From: Thermococcus radiotolerans
GTDB taxonomy: Archaea; Methanobacteriota_B; Thermococci; Thermococcales; Thermococcaceae
DNA length: 64,000 nucleotides
Direction of reading: 5' to 3'
Assembly: GCF_002214565.1 (NCBI RefSeq)
Contig: NZ_CP015106.1
Coordinates: 558,001-622,000, forward strand
The notes below the pieces were generated by a model. That model saw nothing but the letters and a program-made list of their open reading frames with translations. It was not told the DNA's origin and ran no database searches. This document shows, one piece after another, positions 44,257-54,309 of this stretch. Position numbers and translations under genes: made by a program. Every line of letters starts with the position of its first letter. The first letter of the stretch is position 1.

Positions 44257-45417
44257 ATGTATCTAACGAAGGAGGAGGAGCTCATACTCGCCGGGGAGTA
44301 CGGCTACGCACTCCAGAAGGCCATGGAGATACTGGTCGCCCTCGGTGAAATCTACGGTGCGGAGAGACTCATTCCGATCAAAAGCGCCCAAATCGCGGGT
44401 GTTTCCTACAAGAACATCGGCGATGCCGGAATGGAGTTTCTGAGGGATTTCGCCGATGCTGGGGCAAAGGTTTCCGTTTACACAACGCTCAATCCAGCCG
44501 GCATAGGCGACGACGAGTTCATGGAGAAACAGATGGAAGTTCTCGAACTCTACAGAAGGATGGGCATCGAGATTACCTCCACCTGCACGCCTTACTACGG
44601 CGCAAACCTTCCAAAGTTCGGTGACCACCTGGCCTGGAGCGAGAGTTCCGCGGTAAGTTTTGCAAACTCCATACTTGGGGCAAGGACGAATCGCGAAGGT
44701 GGCCCGTCAAGCCTGGCCGCAGCTATAGTGGGCAAAACCCCGAACTATGGCTTCCATCTGGACGAGAACCGAAAAGCCACGGTTGTGATTACTGTCGATG
44801 CCAGGGTAGAAACCTTCGTAGACTACTCAGCTCTCGGCTACCACCTCGGTAAAGTCCTCGGCAACGATGTCCCCTACTTCAAGGGACTCAGACCATCGAA
44901 CGTCGAGTACCTCAAGGAGATGGGTGCAGCGATGGCCGCGAGTGGCTCGATAGCGCTCTACCACGTTGAGGGAGAGACCCCGGAGTATCGCTGGGCCATT
45001 GCCGATAAACTCGAAACGATAGCGGTGGAGGAGGGCGACATACGGGCTGTAAAAGAGGCTTTCTCAGACGACTGGAGTGAGATAGACATGATACTCATCG
45101 GCTGCCCCCACGCCTCCCTTGCGGAGATAAAAGAGGTGGCGGAGCTTCTGAGAATCCGCGGGAAACCCCTGAAGATTCCGCTGTTCATCACGGCGGGCAG
45201 GGCGGTCAAGGCTCTGGCCGATGCGCTCGGATACACAGAAACGATAGAACGCTACAACGGTCGCATTATTCCGGACGTCTGCTTCGTCGTGTCCCCAATC
45301 AAGGGATGGTACAATGGGGTAGCCACCAACAGCGGTAAATCGGCGTTCTACTTCCGCTCCTTTGGATTCAGCGTGAGGCTCGACGATGCCGAGAACCTGA
45401 TAATGGAGGCGCCGTGA
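44257..45417 (+). CDS. Aconitase X large subunit / phosphomevalonate dehydratase
   Basis: 386 aa from MYLTKEEELILAGEYG, behind AGGTGGTGAC. The AcnX (DUF521) text IKSAQIAGVSYKNIGDAGMEFL, TCTPYYGANLPKFGDHLAWSESSAV, FANSILGARTNREGGPSSLAAA and IGCPHASLAEI includes the cysteines for an iron-sulfur cluster. With the small subunit it forms the archaeal enzyme that dehydrates 5-phosphomevalonate to trans-anhydromevalonate phosphate in the modified mevalonate pathway. The small-subunit gene follows 9 bp later. No other mevalonate gene is in the window. Confidence 0.92.
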   Translation: MYLTKEEELILAGEYGYALQKAMEILVALGEIYGAERLIPIKSAQIAGVSYKNIGDAGMEFLRDFADAGAKVSVYTTLNPAGIGDDEFMEKQMEVLELYRRMGIEITSTCTPYYGANLPKFGDHLAWSESSAVSFANSILGARTNREGGPSSLAAAIVGKTPNYGFHLDENRKATVVITVDARVETFVDYSALGYHLGKVLGNDVPYFKGLRPSNVEYLKEMGAAMAASGSIALYHVEGETPEYRWAIADKLETIAVEEGDIRAVKEAFSDDWSEIDMILIGCPHASLAEIKEVAELLRIRGKPLKIPLFITAGRAVKALADALGYTETIERYNGRIIPDVCFVVSPIKGWYNGVATNSGKSAFYFRSFGFSVRLDDAENLIMEAP

Positions 45418-45426
45418 GGTGGTAGC

Positions 45427-45819
45427 ATGAGGCTCCAGGGAAGGAAGATAGTCGGGGGAAAGGCCGAGGGGGAGCTGGTAGTCTCCCAGAAACCTCTATC
45501 GTTCCTCGGTGGTGTTGACCCCGAGACGGGAATCGTGACGGACGCGGAGAGCGACATCAGGGGGCAGAGCATCGCGGGCAAGATACTGGCGTTTCCAAGG
45601 GGAAAGGGCTCAACCGTTGGTTCTTATGTTATCTATGCACTCAAGAAGAACGGCAAGGCGCCTAAGGCTATAATCGTCGGCGAAGCGGAGACCATAGTCG
45701 CGACAGGGGCCATAATAGCCGGAATTCCAATGGTGGATGGGGTGGACGTCTCGAAGCTCAGGAGCGGGAAGAGAGTCACCGTTAACGCCGACGAGGGACT
45801 GGTCGAAATTGAGGAATAG
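45427..45819 (+). CDS. Aconitase X swivel (small) subunit / phosphomevalonate dehydratase
   Basis: 130 aa of the DUF126 type. RKIVGGKAEGELVVSQKPLSFLGGVDPETG, DIRGQSIAGKILAFPRGKGSTVGSYVIYAL and IVATGAIIAGIPMVDGVD are characteristic. It is the mobile domain of the AcnX enzyme, encoded as a separate protein as in other archaea. The start ATG follows GAGGTGGTAGC and lies 9 bp after the large-subunit stop, a clear operon. Confidence 0.93.
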   Translation: MRLQGRKIVGGKAEGELVVSQKPLSFLGGVDPETGIVTDAESDIRGQSIAGKILAFPRGKGSTVGSYVIYALKKNGKAPKAIIVGEAETIVATGAIIAGIPMVDGVDVSKLRSGKRVTVNADEGLVEIEE

Positions 45820-45860
45820 CCTTTTTAAGCCTTCAGTCAATTCCTTTTCAGGGAGTCAAA

Positions 45861-47111
45861 ATGCCGAGGGGAGTCTACGAGTGCATCAACTGCGGGCACA
45901 GGGAGGTGCTGGATTCCACGGAGCCCCTCATCGAGAAAGGCTGTCCTAAATGCGGCGGGGACATGGTTCTAGTGGAGTTCCAAACGGAACCAGAAGAGCT
46001 GACGCTTCCCCTTCACCACGATGTCCCATTCCTTCCTGAGGCCGTTGAGAGGAAAGTTAAGGAATTTTACGATGCAGAGCTTGAGAGAATAGACGGAAGG
46101 GTTTTCGTGTTTAAGGTTCGTGAGATTCGGGAGGAGAACTTTGAGAGAGTTCTGAGTGAACTGGAGGAGCTCGGCTACTGGGCGGCGCTCAAAAAGCGCG
46201 GTGGTGATATTCTACTGTTCGTGTTCCCTGCCCAGGGGATAAAGGAGGACAATCGGTGGCTCCCGTGGATTTTTCTGATAGCCACAATATTCACGACACT
46301 GTTCGCGGGCTACTACCTCTCATCCCTCTACATCCAGCTGCTCGATTACTACAACCTTCCCGGGATAAGGAATCCCTACGTTAACGCAGTGGCGTTTTCC
46401 ATAAGCGTAATGGCCATACTCGGAACCCACGAGCTGGGCCACAAGATCGCCGCGGCCTACCACGGCGTCAGGGCAACGATGCCCTACTTCATACCGTTCC
46501 CCAGCATGCTGGGAACCCTTGGAGCGGTCATAAGGGTCAAATCCCCCCTACCAACTAGGAACGCCGCCATAGACCTCGGCGTCAGCGGCCCCATAGCCGG
46601 CTTTCTGGTCGCTATACCCGTGAGTATAATAGGGCTGAAGCTCTCAGTGCCGATACCCCAGCACCTTGTTCCCCCCACAGAGGGAGGGATAGTCTTCGGC
46701 GAGAACCTCTTTTTCATGTTAATTGAGAAGTACGTGGTGACGTTCCCCGAGAACAGCGTCGTGTTCCTTCATCCGGTCGCCATCGCGGGATGGGTCGGGA
46801 TTCTGGTGACCTTCCTTAACCTCATCCCGGCGGCCCAGCTCGATGGAGGGCATATAGCGCGCTCCTTCCTCGGGGAGAAGGCCCACAGGTATTTAACAAT
46901 GGTCGTCGGACTCGTCCTCATAGGAATGAGCTTCCTCTGGATTGGATGGCTCATCTGGGGAATGCTGGTTCTTCTAATGGGCTCGGTTGGAAACCCCGGG
47001 GCGCTTGATGAGGTCTCCCCGATATCCAGAAAGAGACTCCTCCTGGCCATTATTGCGATGGCAATATTCGTTATCTCGGCGACGCCACGGCCGCTGTGGG
47101 TCAGCGGCTGA
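45861..47111 (+). CDS. Site-2 protease family (M50) with zinc ribbon
   Basis: 416 aa. The first 40 residues form a zinc ribbon (CINCGHREV ... CPKCGG). About seven membrane helices follow. The active site HELGH is at about residue 190, with the third ligand in LIPAAQLDGGHIARS (about 325-340). These enzymes cleave substrates within the membrane. It has no PDZ domain. The N-terminal ribbon suggests a cytosolic partner or nucleic acid contact, which is inference. It converges with the HTH gene, overlapping by 11 bp. Confidence 0.92.
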   Translation: MPRGVYECINCGHREVLDSTEPLIEKGCPKCGGDMVLVEFQTEPEELTLPLHHDVPFLPEAVERKVKEFYDAELERIDGRVFVFKVREIREENFERVLSELEELGYWAALKKRGGDILLFVFPAQGIKEDNRWLPWIFLIATIFTTLFAGYYLSSLYIQLLDYYNLPGIRNPYVNAVAFSISVMAILGTHELGHKIAAAYHGVRATMPYFIPFPSMLGTLGAVIRVKSPLPTRNAAIDLGVSGPIAGFLVAIPVSIIGLKLSVPIPQHLVPPTEGGIVFGENLFFMLIEKYVVTFPENSVVFLHPVAIAGWVGILVTFLNLIPAAQLDGGHIARSFLGEKAHRYLTMVVGLVLIGMSFLWIGWLIWGMLVLLMGSVGNPGALDEVSPISRKRLLLAIIAMAIFVISATPRPLWVSG

Positions 47112-47667
47112 TCTTCTTCCCCTCCTTGAGTATCTGCTCGATGTCGTAGTATATGGAATCCCTCGAAACGCCGAACATCCTCGCTATCTCAGATATGTTG
47201 AGGACCTTGGGGTTGTAGTTGAAATCCCTGAGAACCTTGGCAAGGAGCTCGCGCCGCTCCTTGATGGTGTACTCATCAAAGGCTTTGACCTCGAGGGGTG
47301 CGTTGTAGACCGCGACGGCGACCGCGTAGGTTCTCCTGGTAACGGGTGTTGTATAAGTTCCAATCTCAAAATCAACGATCTTGGCATTCTGCGGGAGGGC
47401 CCGGTTGAGCTTTTCCAGCACTTTTTGAATCGCATCCTCCTTGTGCTTGCCGGGAGAGTAATCGGCCAGGACGCCCTTTCGCGCGTTACCATGGGGATCG
47501 AGTAGAAGAGTTACCGTAAGGTTCATAAAAGCTCCGAAAGTAAGATGGATCTTTGAAGAATATATAACGCCTCCCCGATCGGATAGTAGATCTCTCGACT
47601 TTACCACCACATCCTTTACACAATCTTCAATGTTAACAGACTCCGATTGAATTGCCAATAATTCCAC
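47101..47667 (-). CDS. HTH protein next to the pilin cluster
   Basis: 188 aa from GTG 47667 behind GGTGG, or 141 aa from ATG 47526 behind GGAGCTTTT. The C-terminal 45 residues are a helix-turn-helix (VLNISEIARMFGVSRDSIYYDIEQIL). The middle (KIVDFEIGTYTTPVTRRTYAVAVAVYN) is beta-rich. I do not recognise the family. It lies divergent from two class III pilin genes, so it may regulate them; this is inference from position. The two candidate starts differ by 47 residues that look less conserved in character. Confidence 0.72.
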   Translation of the reverse strand: MELLAIQSESVNIEDCVKDVVVKSRDLLSDRGGVIYSSKIHLTFGAFMNLTVTLLLDPHGNARKGVLADYSPGKHKEDAIQKVLEKLNRALPQNAKIVDFEIGTYTTPVTRRTYAVAVAVYNAPLEVKAFDEYTIKERRELLAKVLRDFNYNPKVLNISEIARMFGVSRDSIYYDIEQILKEGKKISR

Positions 47668-47727
47668 GCGACCACCCCTGGGCTTTCTGCAGTATTGGGG
47701 AGATTTGACTTAAATTTGAGGAGAAAG

Positions 47728-47737
47728 CTATATAAGC
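47728..47737 (+). promoter_or_regulatory. TATA box of the pilin genes
   Basis: CTATATAAGC followed by a T-run, 48-57 bp before the ATG at 47785. It predicts a start near 47755. The divergent HTH gene starts at 47667, so regulators bound here could affect both. Confidence 0.6.
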
Positions 47738-47784
47738 TTTTTTAGTGCATTAATGTATGAAGTAATCCTTCGGGGGTGAATAAC

Positions 47785-47958
47785 ATGAAGAGGAAAGCCC
47801 AAGGTGCCATCGAGTACCTGTTTATGATTGCAGCTGCCCTGATAATAATCCTGATTGTGGTCAGGCAGCTGAGGGGTAGGACCAGCACTGCGGAGTCCAC
47901 AATCTCAAGCGCGGAAGGAGATATAAACAGCACGTTTGAGAACATGAGTGGTAGTTGA
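47785..47958 (+). CDS. Class III signal-peptide pilin-like protein
   Basis: 57 aa from MKRKAQGAIEYLFMIAAALI. KRKA-QGAIEYL is the class III (DUF361) signal, cleaved by the prepilin peptidase EppA just before the Gln. The hydrophobic helix that follows (FMIAAALIIILIVV) is the pilin assembly core, and the Ser/Asn tail is short. Such minipilins form or regulate thin type IV-like pili. The start is ATG 47785 behind GGGGGTGAATAAC. A second similar gene lies 61 bp downstream. Confidence 0.9.
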   Translation: MKRKAQGAIEYLFMIAAALIIILIVVRQLRGRTSTAESTISSAEGDINSTFENMSGS

Positions 47959-48019
47959 ACTTGTTTTAATGCTTCTTTTTAATTTTGCTCTGGATTAAGT
48001 TAATCTTGGAGGTTCAAAA

Positions 48020-48208
48020 ATGGCTAAACGAGCTCAAGGTTCTTTAGAATATCTCTTGATGGTTGCTGCAGGTATAATAATAGCTGCTGTAGTGGTACTT
48101 CACCTCATTGGAATCAAGGGCCTTGCCAGATGGGCGGGATCGCAGATGAACAGCACCGGTGAAGAGATATCAGAGAACCTTCAGAACCTGAGTAACGCCA
48201 CGGAGTGA
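48020..48208 (+). CDS. Class III signal-peptide pilin-like protein
   Basis: 62 aa. MAKRAQGSLEYLLMVAAGII again has the Gln-Gly-x-x-Glu-Tyr class III signal, then a long hydrophobic helix (IIIAAVVVLHLIGI) and an Asn-rich tail (NSTGEEISENLQNLSNATE) with possible N-glycosylation sites (NST, NLS, NAT). GGAGGT precedes the ATG. It is a likely partner of the pilin at 47785, and they differ mainly in the tail. Confidence 0.9.
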   Translation: MAKRAQGSLEYLLMVAAGIIIAAVVVLHLIGIKGLARWAGSQMNSTGEEISENLQNLSNATE

Positions 48209-48259
48209 CAAGGTAAACTTTTTAGGGTGTCACCTTTAGCTTTATTCTAGGTGATGAGT

Positions 48260-48820
48260 ATGGGTTTCCTATCCTTCGGTTCAAAGAAAGATAAAATAAA
48301 AAAGCTCATAGAAGAGGAATGCTTTGATGAGATAGTTTCAATGGCAGTAAGGGACAAAAAAGCCCTGAACGCGCTCATAGAACTTCTGGACGACAACGCA
48401 CCCGGTATCAGAGGAGACGCGCTCCTGATAATTGGAATGGTAGTCGAGCAGAGGGGAGACGTCATCGAGCCACATCTGGACAAGGTATTTCCAAAAGCCA
48501 TCGAGCTGACCAAAAACAGGAACCCCTACGTGAAGGAAAACGCGATGATTCTTTCGTACGAGCTCGCCCGCAGATTCCCTGACAAAATTATGGGGCTGAA
48601 GGGCACCATTGTTGAGGATCTCATAGAAGAGCTCAAAGAAGGTGACAAGAACACCAAAGGCTTTGCATTGATGCTCTTGGGCGAGCTGGGAGCCAGCGAG
48701 GCGAAGGAATACGTTGAAGAGCTCGTCAACGTTGAGGACAAGGTGATACTCCCATTCGAGGGCAAAAAGTGGGTCCCGCTGGGAGAGATAGCCAAGGAGA
48801 CCCTCGAAAAACTTTCGTGA
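48260..48820 (+). CDS. HEAT/armadillo-like repeat protein, 186 aa
   Basis: Begins MGFLSFGSKKDKIKKLIEE behind AGGTGATGAGT. The protein consists of paired helices of about 38 residues (KALNALIELLDDNAPGIRGDAL; PHLDKVFPKAIELTKNRNPYVKENA; GLKGTIVEDLIEELKEGDKNTKGFALM), typical of HEAT repeats. It has no signal peptide. HEAT proteins are scaffolds, so it may bind a membrane or assembly partner. Its place between the pilins and a BofA-like protein suggests a joint unit, but separate promoters are possible. Confidence 0.82.
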   Translation: MGFLSFGSKKDKIKKLIEEECFDEIVSMAVRDKKALNALIELLDDNAPGIRGDALLIIGMVVEQRGDVIEPHLDKVFPKAIELTKNRNPYVKENAMILSYELARRFPDKIMGLKGTIVEDLIEELKEGDKNTKGFALMLLGELGASEAKEYVEELVNVEDKVILPFEGKKWVPLGEIAKETLEKLS

Positions 48821-48912
48821 TTTGAAATCCCATTGATTTATTTTCGCTTTCGTTCCAGTTTCTGCGAAAGGTTAATAAGGATGGTTCAGTATTAACTACT
48901 TCAGGTGATACC

Positions 48913-49149
48913 ATGATATCGGAGCTACTGTTCCTGTTTTTCCTGTTCCTGGCCATCCTGCTGGTGGTCAAGGTCGGCTTCGGCATAATCAAGTACCTAG
49001 TGGCCAACGCGATAATCGGCCTGATAATACTGTGGTTCACGAACTGGATAGGAATATCGGACGTGCCACTGACTGCACTTAACGTGCTCGTGGTGGCCAT
49101 TGGCGGCATACTGGGAGTTATAGCACTCATAATAGTCTACTGGTTCTAG
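48913..49149 (+). CDS. BofA-like membrane protein, 78 aa
   Basis: Two to three hydrophobic helices (ELLFLFFLFLAILLVV; GIIKYLVANAIIGLIILW; LNVLVVAIGGILGVIALII) with the KYLVANAIIGL text of the BofA/pro-sigma-K processing inhibitor family. In bacteria BofA inhibits an M50-type intramembrane protease. An M50 homolog lies 2 kb upstream in this window, an intriguing coincidence but no more. TTCAGGTGATACC precedes the ATG. Confidence 0.82.
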   Translation: MISELLFLFFLFLAILLVVKVGFGIIKYLVANAIIGLIILWFTNWIGISDVPLTALNVLVVAIGGILGVIALIIVYWF

Positions 49150-49224
49150 CCGCTTCTTCCTAAACTTTTATAAATTCCTCGCGTTTTCTTCGTCCGGGAG
49201 AGAATTCTCAGGGGAGTGATGCTC

Positions 49225-50472
49225 ATGTCTCACAAGTCAGCTGAAATGTACGAACTCAAGAAGAAGGTCGATGAGCTGAAGAGCTATCGAGGTCGGGCAA
49301 CCGAGCTGGTTAGTCTATATATTCCCGCCGGATACGACATAAACAAGGTCATGCAGCAGCTGCGAGAGGAGTACGGAACGGCGCAGAACATCAAGTCCAA
49401 ATCAACTCGAAAGAACGTTCTCGGCGCCCTTGAGAGGGCCATGCAGCACCTCAAGCTCTACCGCAAGACGCCCGAGACGGGTTTGGCCCTCTTCGTTGGC
49501 AACGTCAGCGAGCAGGAGGGCGTCAGCGACATAAAGCTCTGGGCGATAGTCCCACCCGAGCCGCTGAAGGTCAGGCTCTATCGATGTGACCAGACCTTTA
49601 TAACCGAACCCCTTGAGGAGATGCTCCGCGTAAAGGACGCCTACGGCCTCATCACCGTCGAGAAGAACGAAGCGACGATAGGCCTCCTCAGAGGAAAGCG
49701 CATTGACGTCATCGACGAGCTGACTTCAAACGTTCCCGGAAAGACCCGCGCCGGTGGTCAGTCGGCGAGGCGTTACGAGAGGATTCGCGAGCAGGAGACT
49801 CACGAGTTCATGAAGCGCATTGGCGAGCATGCCAACAAGGCCTTTCTCCCGCTCCTTGAGAAGGGCGAGCTCAGAGGAATAATCATCGGCGGCCCTGGGC
49901 CGACCAAGGAGGAGTTCGTTGATGGGGACTACCTCCACCACGAGCTTCGAAAGAAGGTCATCGGTGTCGTGGATATCAGCTACCACGGCGAGTACGGTCT
50001 GAGGGAGCTCGTCGAGAAGGCCAGCGACATACTCAAGGACCACGAGGCGGTCAAGGAGAGGCACCTTATACAGGACTTCTTCAGGCACCTCGTCAAGGAC
50101 ACCGGGATGATAACCTACGGTGAGAAGGAGGTAAGGAAGGCCCTTGAGCTCGGTGCCGTTGACACGCTCCTGCTCAGCGAGGGCTACGACAAGGTTCGCG
50201 TTAGGGCAAAGTGCAACAACTGCGGCTGGCAGGAAGAGAAGACCATGAGCGAGCAGGAGTTCCACGTCTACAGGAAGAAGCTCACCCACTGCCCCAAGTG
50301 CGGCAGTCAGAACATAAGCTTTGAGAAGTGGGACGTTGCAGAGGAGTTCATAAAAATGGCGGAGGAGAGCGGCTCCGAAGTCGAGATAATATCCCTCGAC
50401 ACGGACGAGGGCCAGCAGTTCTACAAGGCCTTCGGAGGCCTCGGAGCCTTCCTCAGGTACAAGATTCAGTGA
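49225..50472 (+). CDS. prf1: Peptide chain release factor aRF1
   Basis: 415 aa from [15 protein letters not shown], behind GGGGAGTGATG; GTG 49216 and ATG 49219 are also in frame. NIKS at 55-58 reads stop codons, and the GGQ loop at about 177-179 triggers hydrolysis. A C-terminal zinc-binding stretch (CNNCGWQEE...CPKCGSQ) is present, as in archaeal and eukaryotic RF1. It acts at all three stop codons. The aldolase gene converges 2 bp after its stop. Confidence 0.97.
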   Translation: MSHKSAEMYELKKKVDELKSYRGRATELVSLYIPAGYDINKVMQQLREEYGTAQNIKSKSTRKNVLGALERAMQHLKLYRKTPETGLALFVGNVSEQEGVSDIKLWAIVPPEPLKVRLYRCDQTFITEPLEEMLRVKDAYGLITVEKNEATIGLLRGKRIDVIDELTSNVPGKTRAGGQSARRYERIREQETHEFMKRIGEHANKAFLPLLEKGELRGIIIGGPGPTKEEFVDGDYLHHELRKKVIGVVDISYHGEYGLRELVEKASDILKDHEAVKERHLIQDFFRHLVKDTGMITYGEKEVRKALELGAVDTLLLSEGYDKVRVRAKCNNCGWQEEKTMSEQEFHVYRKKLTHCPKCGSQNISFEKWDVAEEFIKMAEESGSEVEIISLDTDEGQQFYKAFGGLGAFLRYKIQ

Positions 50473-50474
50473 GC

Positions 50475-51356
50475 TCAGCCCAGCACCTCGGCGAGTAGCT
50501 TTCTTATTCCCTCTTTTACGTCCTCCCCATCCATCAGATACGGGGGTCTGAGGACCGGCTTTATCGAGAATCCCCTGAGCGACATTGCGAGCTTTATCGC
50601 GGAGCCGAAGGATGAGGCGAGGTCGTAGACCATCGACAGCTTTGCCAGTCTTCTCGCGTGCTCGAAGGCTTCTTCGAACCTCTTTTCCTGAAAGGCCTTG
50701 TAGAGGGCCAGATGAACCTCCGGAGCGAAGTTGGCACATGCCATTATTCCCCCGTCCCCGCCGAGGACGAGCGTGTTCAGGAAGTGCTGGTCGAGGCCGG
50801 TGAAGACCTTGAAGTCCTTTCTCTCCCCCTTCACCTCGAGTATTACGTCACGAACGTGGTTGACACTGTCAATGGTCTCCTTGACGCCGGAGATGTTCGA
50901 GTACTCTAAAGCGAGGCGTTTGATTAGGGAAACACTGAGCGGGTTGGCGCAGGCAGGGATGTTGTAGAGTATAATAGGAATATCGGTTCTCTCGGCGACC
51001 ATCGAGTAGTGTGTAAACAGGGCCTCGTCGTTCAGGGGGCAGTAGTAGGGGGGTGCTATGACGACGTAGTCCGCTCCGATGTCCTGGGCGTGCTTCGTAA
51101 GCTCAACGACCTCAAAGGTGTTGGAGGACGCGGTTCCCACGAGGTAGAACGACGCGTTAACGAGCTCCCTGCCCTTCTCGGCCAGGAACTTTCTTTCCTC
51201 GACGCTGAGACTCGTGAACTCCCCTGTTGTCGCGTTGATGAATATCCCATGAACGCCAACCTTCTGGAGAAACTCGAGGTGCTCCTCTAGGGCCTGGACG
51301 TCGATGGAGTAGTCCTCGTTGAAAGGGGTTACAAGGGGCACTATAACACCGCGCAT
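50475..51356 (-). CDS. DapA/NanA-family class I aldolase
   Basis: 293 aa from MRGVIVPLVTPFNEDYSID. Family motifs: INATTGEFTSLSVEER, GTASSNTFEVVELTKHA, YYCPLNDEALFTHY, ILYNIPACANPLS and the Schiff-base lysine in ISGVKETIDS. The family includes dihydrodipicolinate synthase, N-acetylneuraminate lyase and KDG aldolase. The residues needed to separate these are not obvious, so I leave the substrate open. The frame continues upstream to 51431 through a palindrome and TATA, so the shorter start is right. A TATA-like CTAAAATAC lies about 35 bp upstream. Confidence 0.9.
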   Translation of the reverse strand: MRGVIVPLVTPFNEDYSIDVQALEEHLEFLQKVGVHGIFINATTGEFTSLSVEERKFLAEKGRELVNASFYLVGTASSNTFEVVELTKHAQDIGADYVVIAPPYYCPLNDEALFTHYSMVAERTDIPIILYNIPACANPLSVSLIKRLALEYSNISGVKETIDSVNHVRDVILEVKGERKDFKVFTGLDQHFLNTLVLGGDGGIMACANFAPEVHLALYKAFQEKRFEEAFEHARRLAKLSMVYDLASSFGSAIKLAMSLRGFSIKPVLRPPYLMDGEDVKEGIRKLLAEVLG

Positions 51357-51413
51357 GAGACCACCGAAGATTTTTGGGAGAGGGAGTATTTTAGGGTTCC
51401 GGGAGTTTGAGAG

Positions 51414-51429
51414 GTATCGGTACCGATAC
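51414..51429. promoter_or_regulatory. Perfect 16-bp palindrome upstream of the aldolase gene
   Basis: GTATCGGTACCGATAC, perfectly self-complementary, lies between the argS stop and the aldolase TATA (about 51390), at the position of an upstream activator or operator. It lacks the T-run of a terminator. Confidence 0.55.
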
Positions 51430-51452
51430 AAAATAAAATTAGAAACGCCAAA

Positions 51453-53399
<1,947 letters not shown>

Positions 53400-53450
53400 T
53401 TATACCCAACCTTTAAAAAGTTCTCCGAGGGATTTACTTTGGGGATGGGT

Positions 53451-53729
53451 ATGAAGCACCACGTCGGAGAGCACAAGGCCAAGAAGGGACTGATAAGGAT
53501 AGAATTCGACGAGAGAGAGGGTATTGCTGAGCACGTCAAGATTACGGGAGACTTCTTCATGCACCCCGAGGAGACCGTCCAGGAGCTCGAAAGGGAGCTT
53601 GAAGGACACAAACTCGAAGAGCTGGAGCAGATTATAGACGAATTCTTCGCGGTTAGGATGGACGTGGAGATGCCCTACGTCAACGTCGAGGACTTCAAAA
53701 TCGCCTTGAAGAACGCCCTCAGGGAGTGA
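53451..53729 (+). CDS. Lipoate-ligase C-terminal-like small protein (LplB-like)
   Basis: 92 aa from ATG 53451; ATG 53445 is also possible. GEHKAKKGLIRIEFDEREGIAEHVKITGDFFMHPEETVQELERELEG resembles the small subunit (LplB) of bipartite archaeal lipoate-protein ligases, which corresponds to the C-terminal domain of bacterial LplA. It would help load lipoate or a related acid onto carrier domains. The large LplA partner is not in the window, and the assignment rests on my reading of the motif. Confidence 0.68.
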   Translation: MKHHVGEHKAKKGLIRIEFDEREGIAEHVKITGDFFMHPEETVQELERELEGHKLEELEQIIDEFFAVRMDVEMPYVNVEDFKIALKNALRE

Positions 53730-53730
53730 G

Positions 53731-54309
53731 GTGAGCCCCTTGCTCAAACTTGGCTTGGAGGTTCCCAAAAGGACCCTCGGATACCTTTTAATCGTTTTCC
53801 TCGCGGCATCTTTTCTCGGTTACGCTTTCGCCATTGGAAACCCCGATGCCGCTATGGAGGCCGTTAAAAGGCTTGCCGAGCAGATAGGACCGATATCCGA
53901 CTCCAGCTTTGAGAACTTCGTCAAGATATTCACCAACAACTCGATGGTGGCCCTTTTCATGCTCCTCTCCGGCCTCTTCTTCGGCCTCGGCCCATGGCTC
54001 ATAATGGCCTTCAACGGCTTCGTGGTTGGCCTCGTCGTCAGGGCCGTTCAGGAGAGCGGAGAGCTTTCGTTCCCCCAGATAATCCTCGGATTGATACCCC
54101 ACGGAATCATTGAGATACCGGCGATAGCACTCGCGGGAGTCTCGGGGATAGTCTGGTACCGCGAGATAGTGAGGGGAGAAGGAGAAACTGGAGAGAGGTT
54201 CAGGAGGGGAGCGGAAAAGGCTTTGAAGCTCTTCGCGGTTTCAGTGCTGCTCCTCCTTGTGGCTGCCTTCATTGAGGCCTACGTAACCCCGCGCGTTGCC
54301 GGGGTCTGA
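53731..54309 (+). CDS. SpoIIM-like (DUF95) membrane protein
   Basis: 192 aa with about five membrane helices. NSMVALFMLLSGLFFGLGPWLIMAFNGFVVG and ILGLIPHGIIEIPAIALAGVSGI are the family's signature, named for stage II sporulation protein M. The role in archaea is unknown. The start is GTG 53731 or TTG 53740; GAGGTGA sits 5 bp before the TTG. It follows the LplB-like gene by 1 bp. Its last 69 bp overlap the convergent DUF354 gene. Confidence 0.88.
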   Translation: MSPLLKLGLEVPKRTLGYLLIVFLAASFLGYAFAIGNPDAAMEAVKRLAEQIGPISDSSFENFVKIFTNNSMVALFMLLSGLFFGLGPWLIMAFNGFVVGLVVRAVQESGELSFPQIILGLIPHGIIEIPAIALAGVSGIVWYREIVRGEGETGERFRRGAEKALKLFAVSVLLLLVAAFIEAYVTPRVAGV

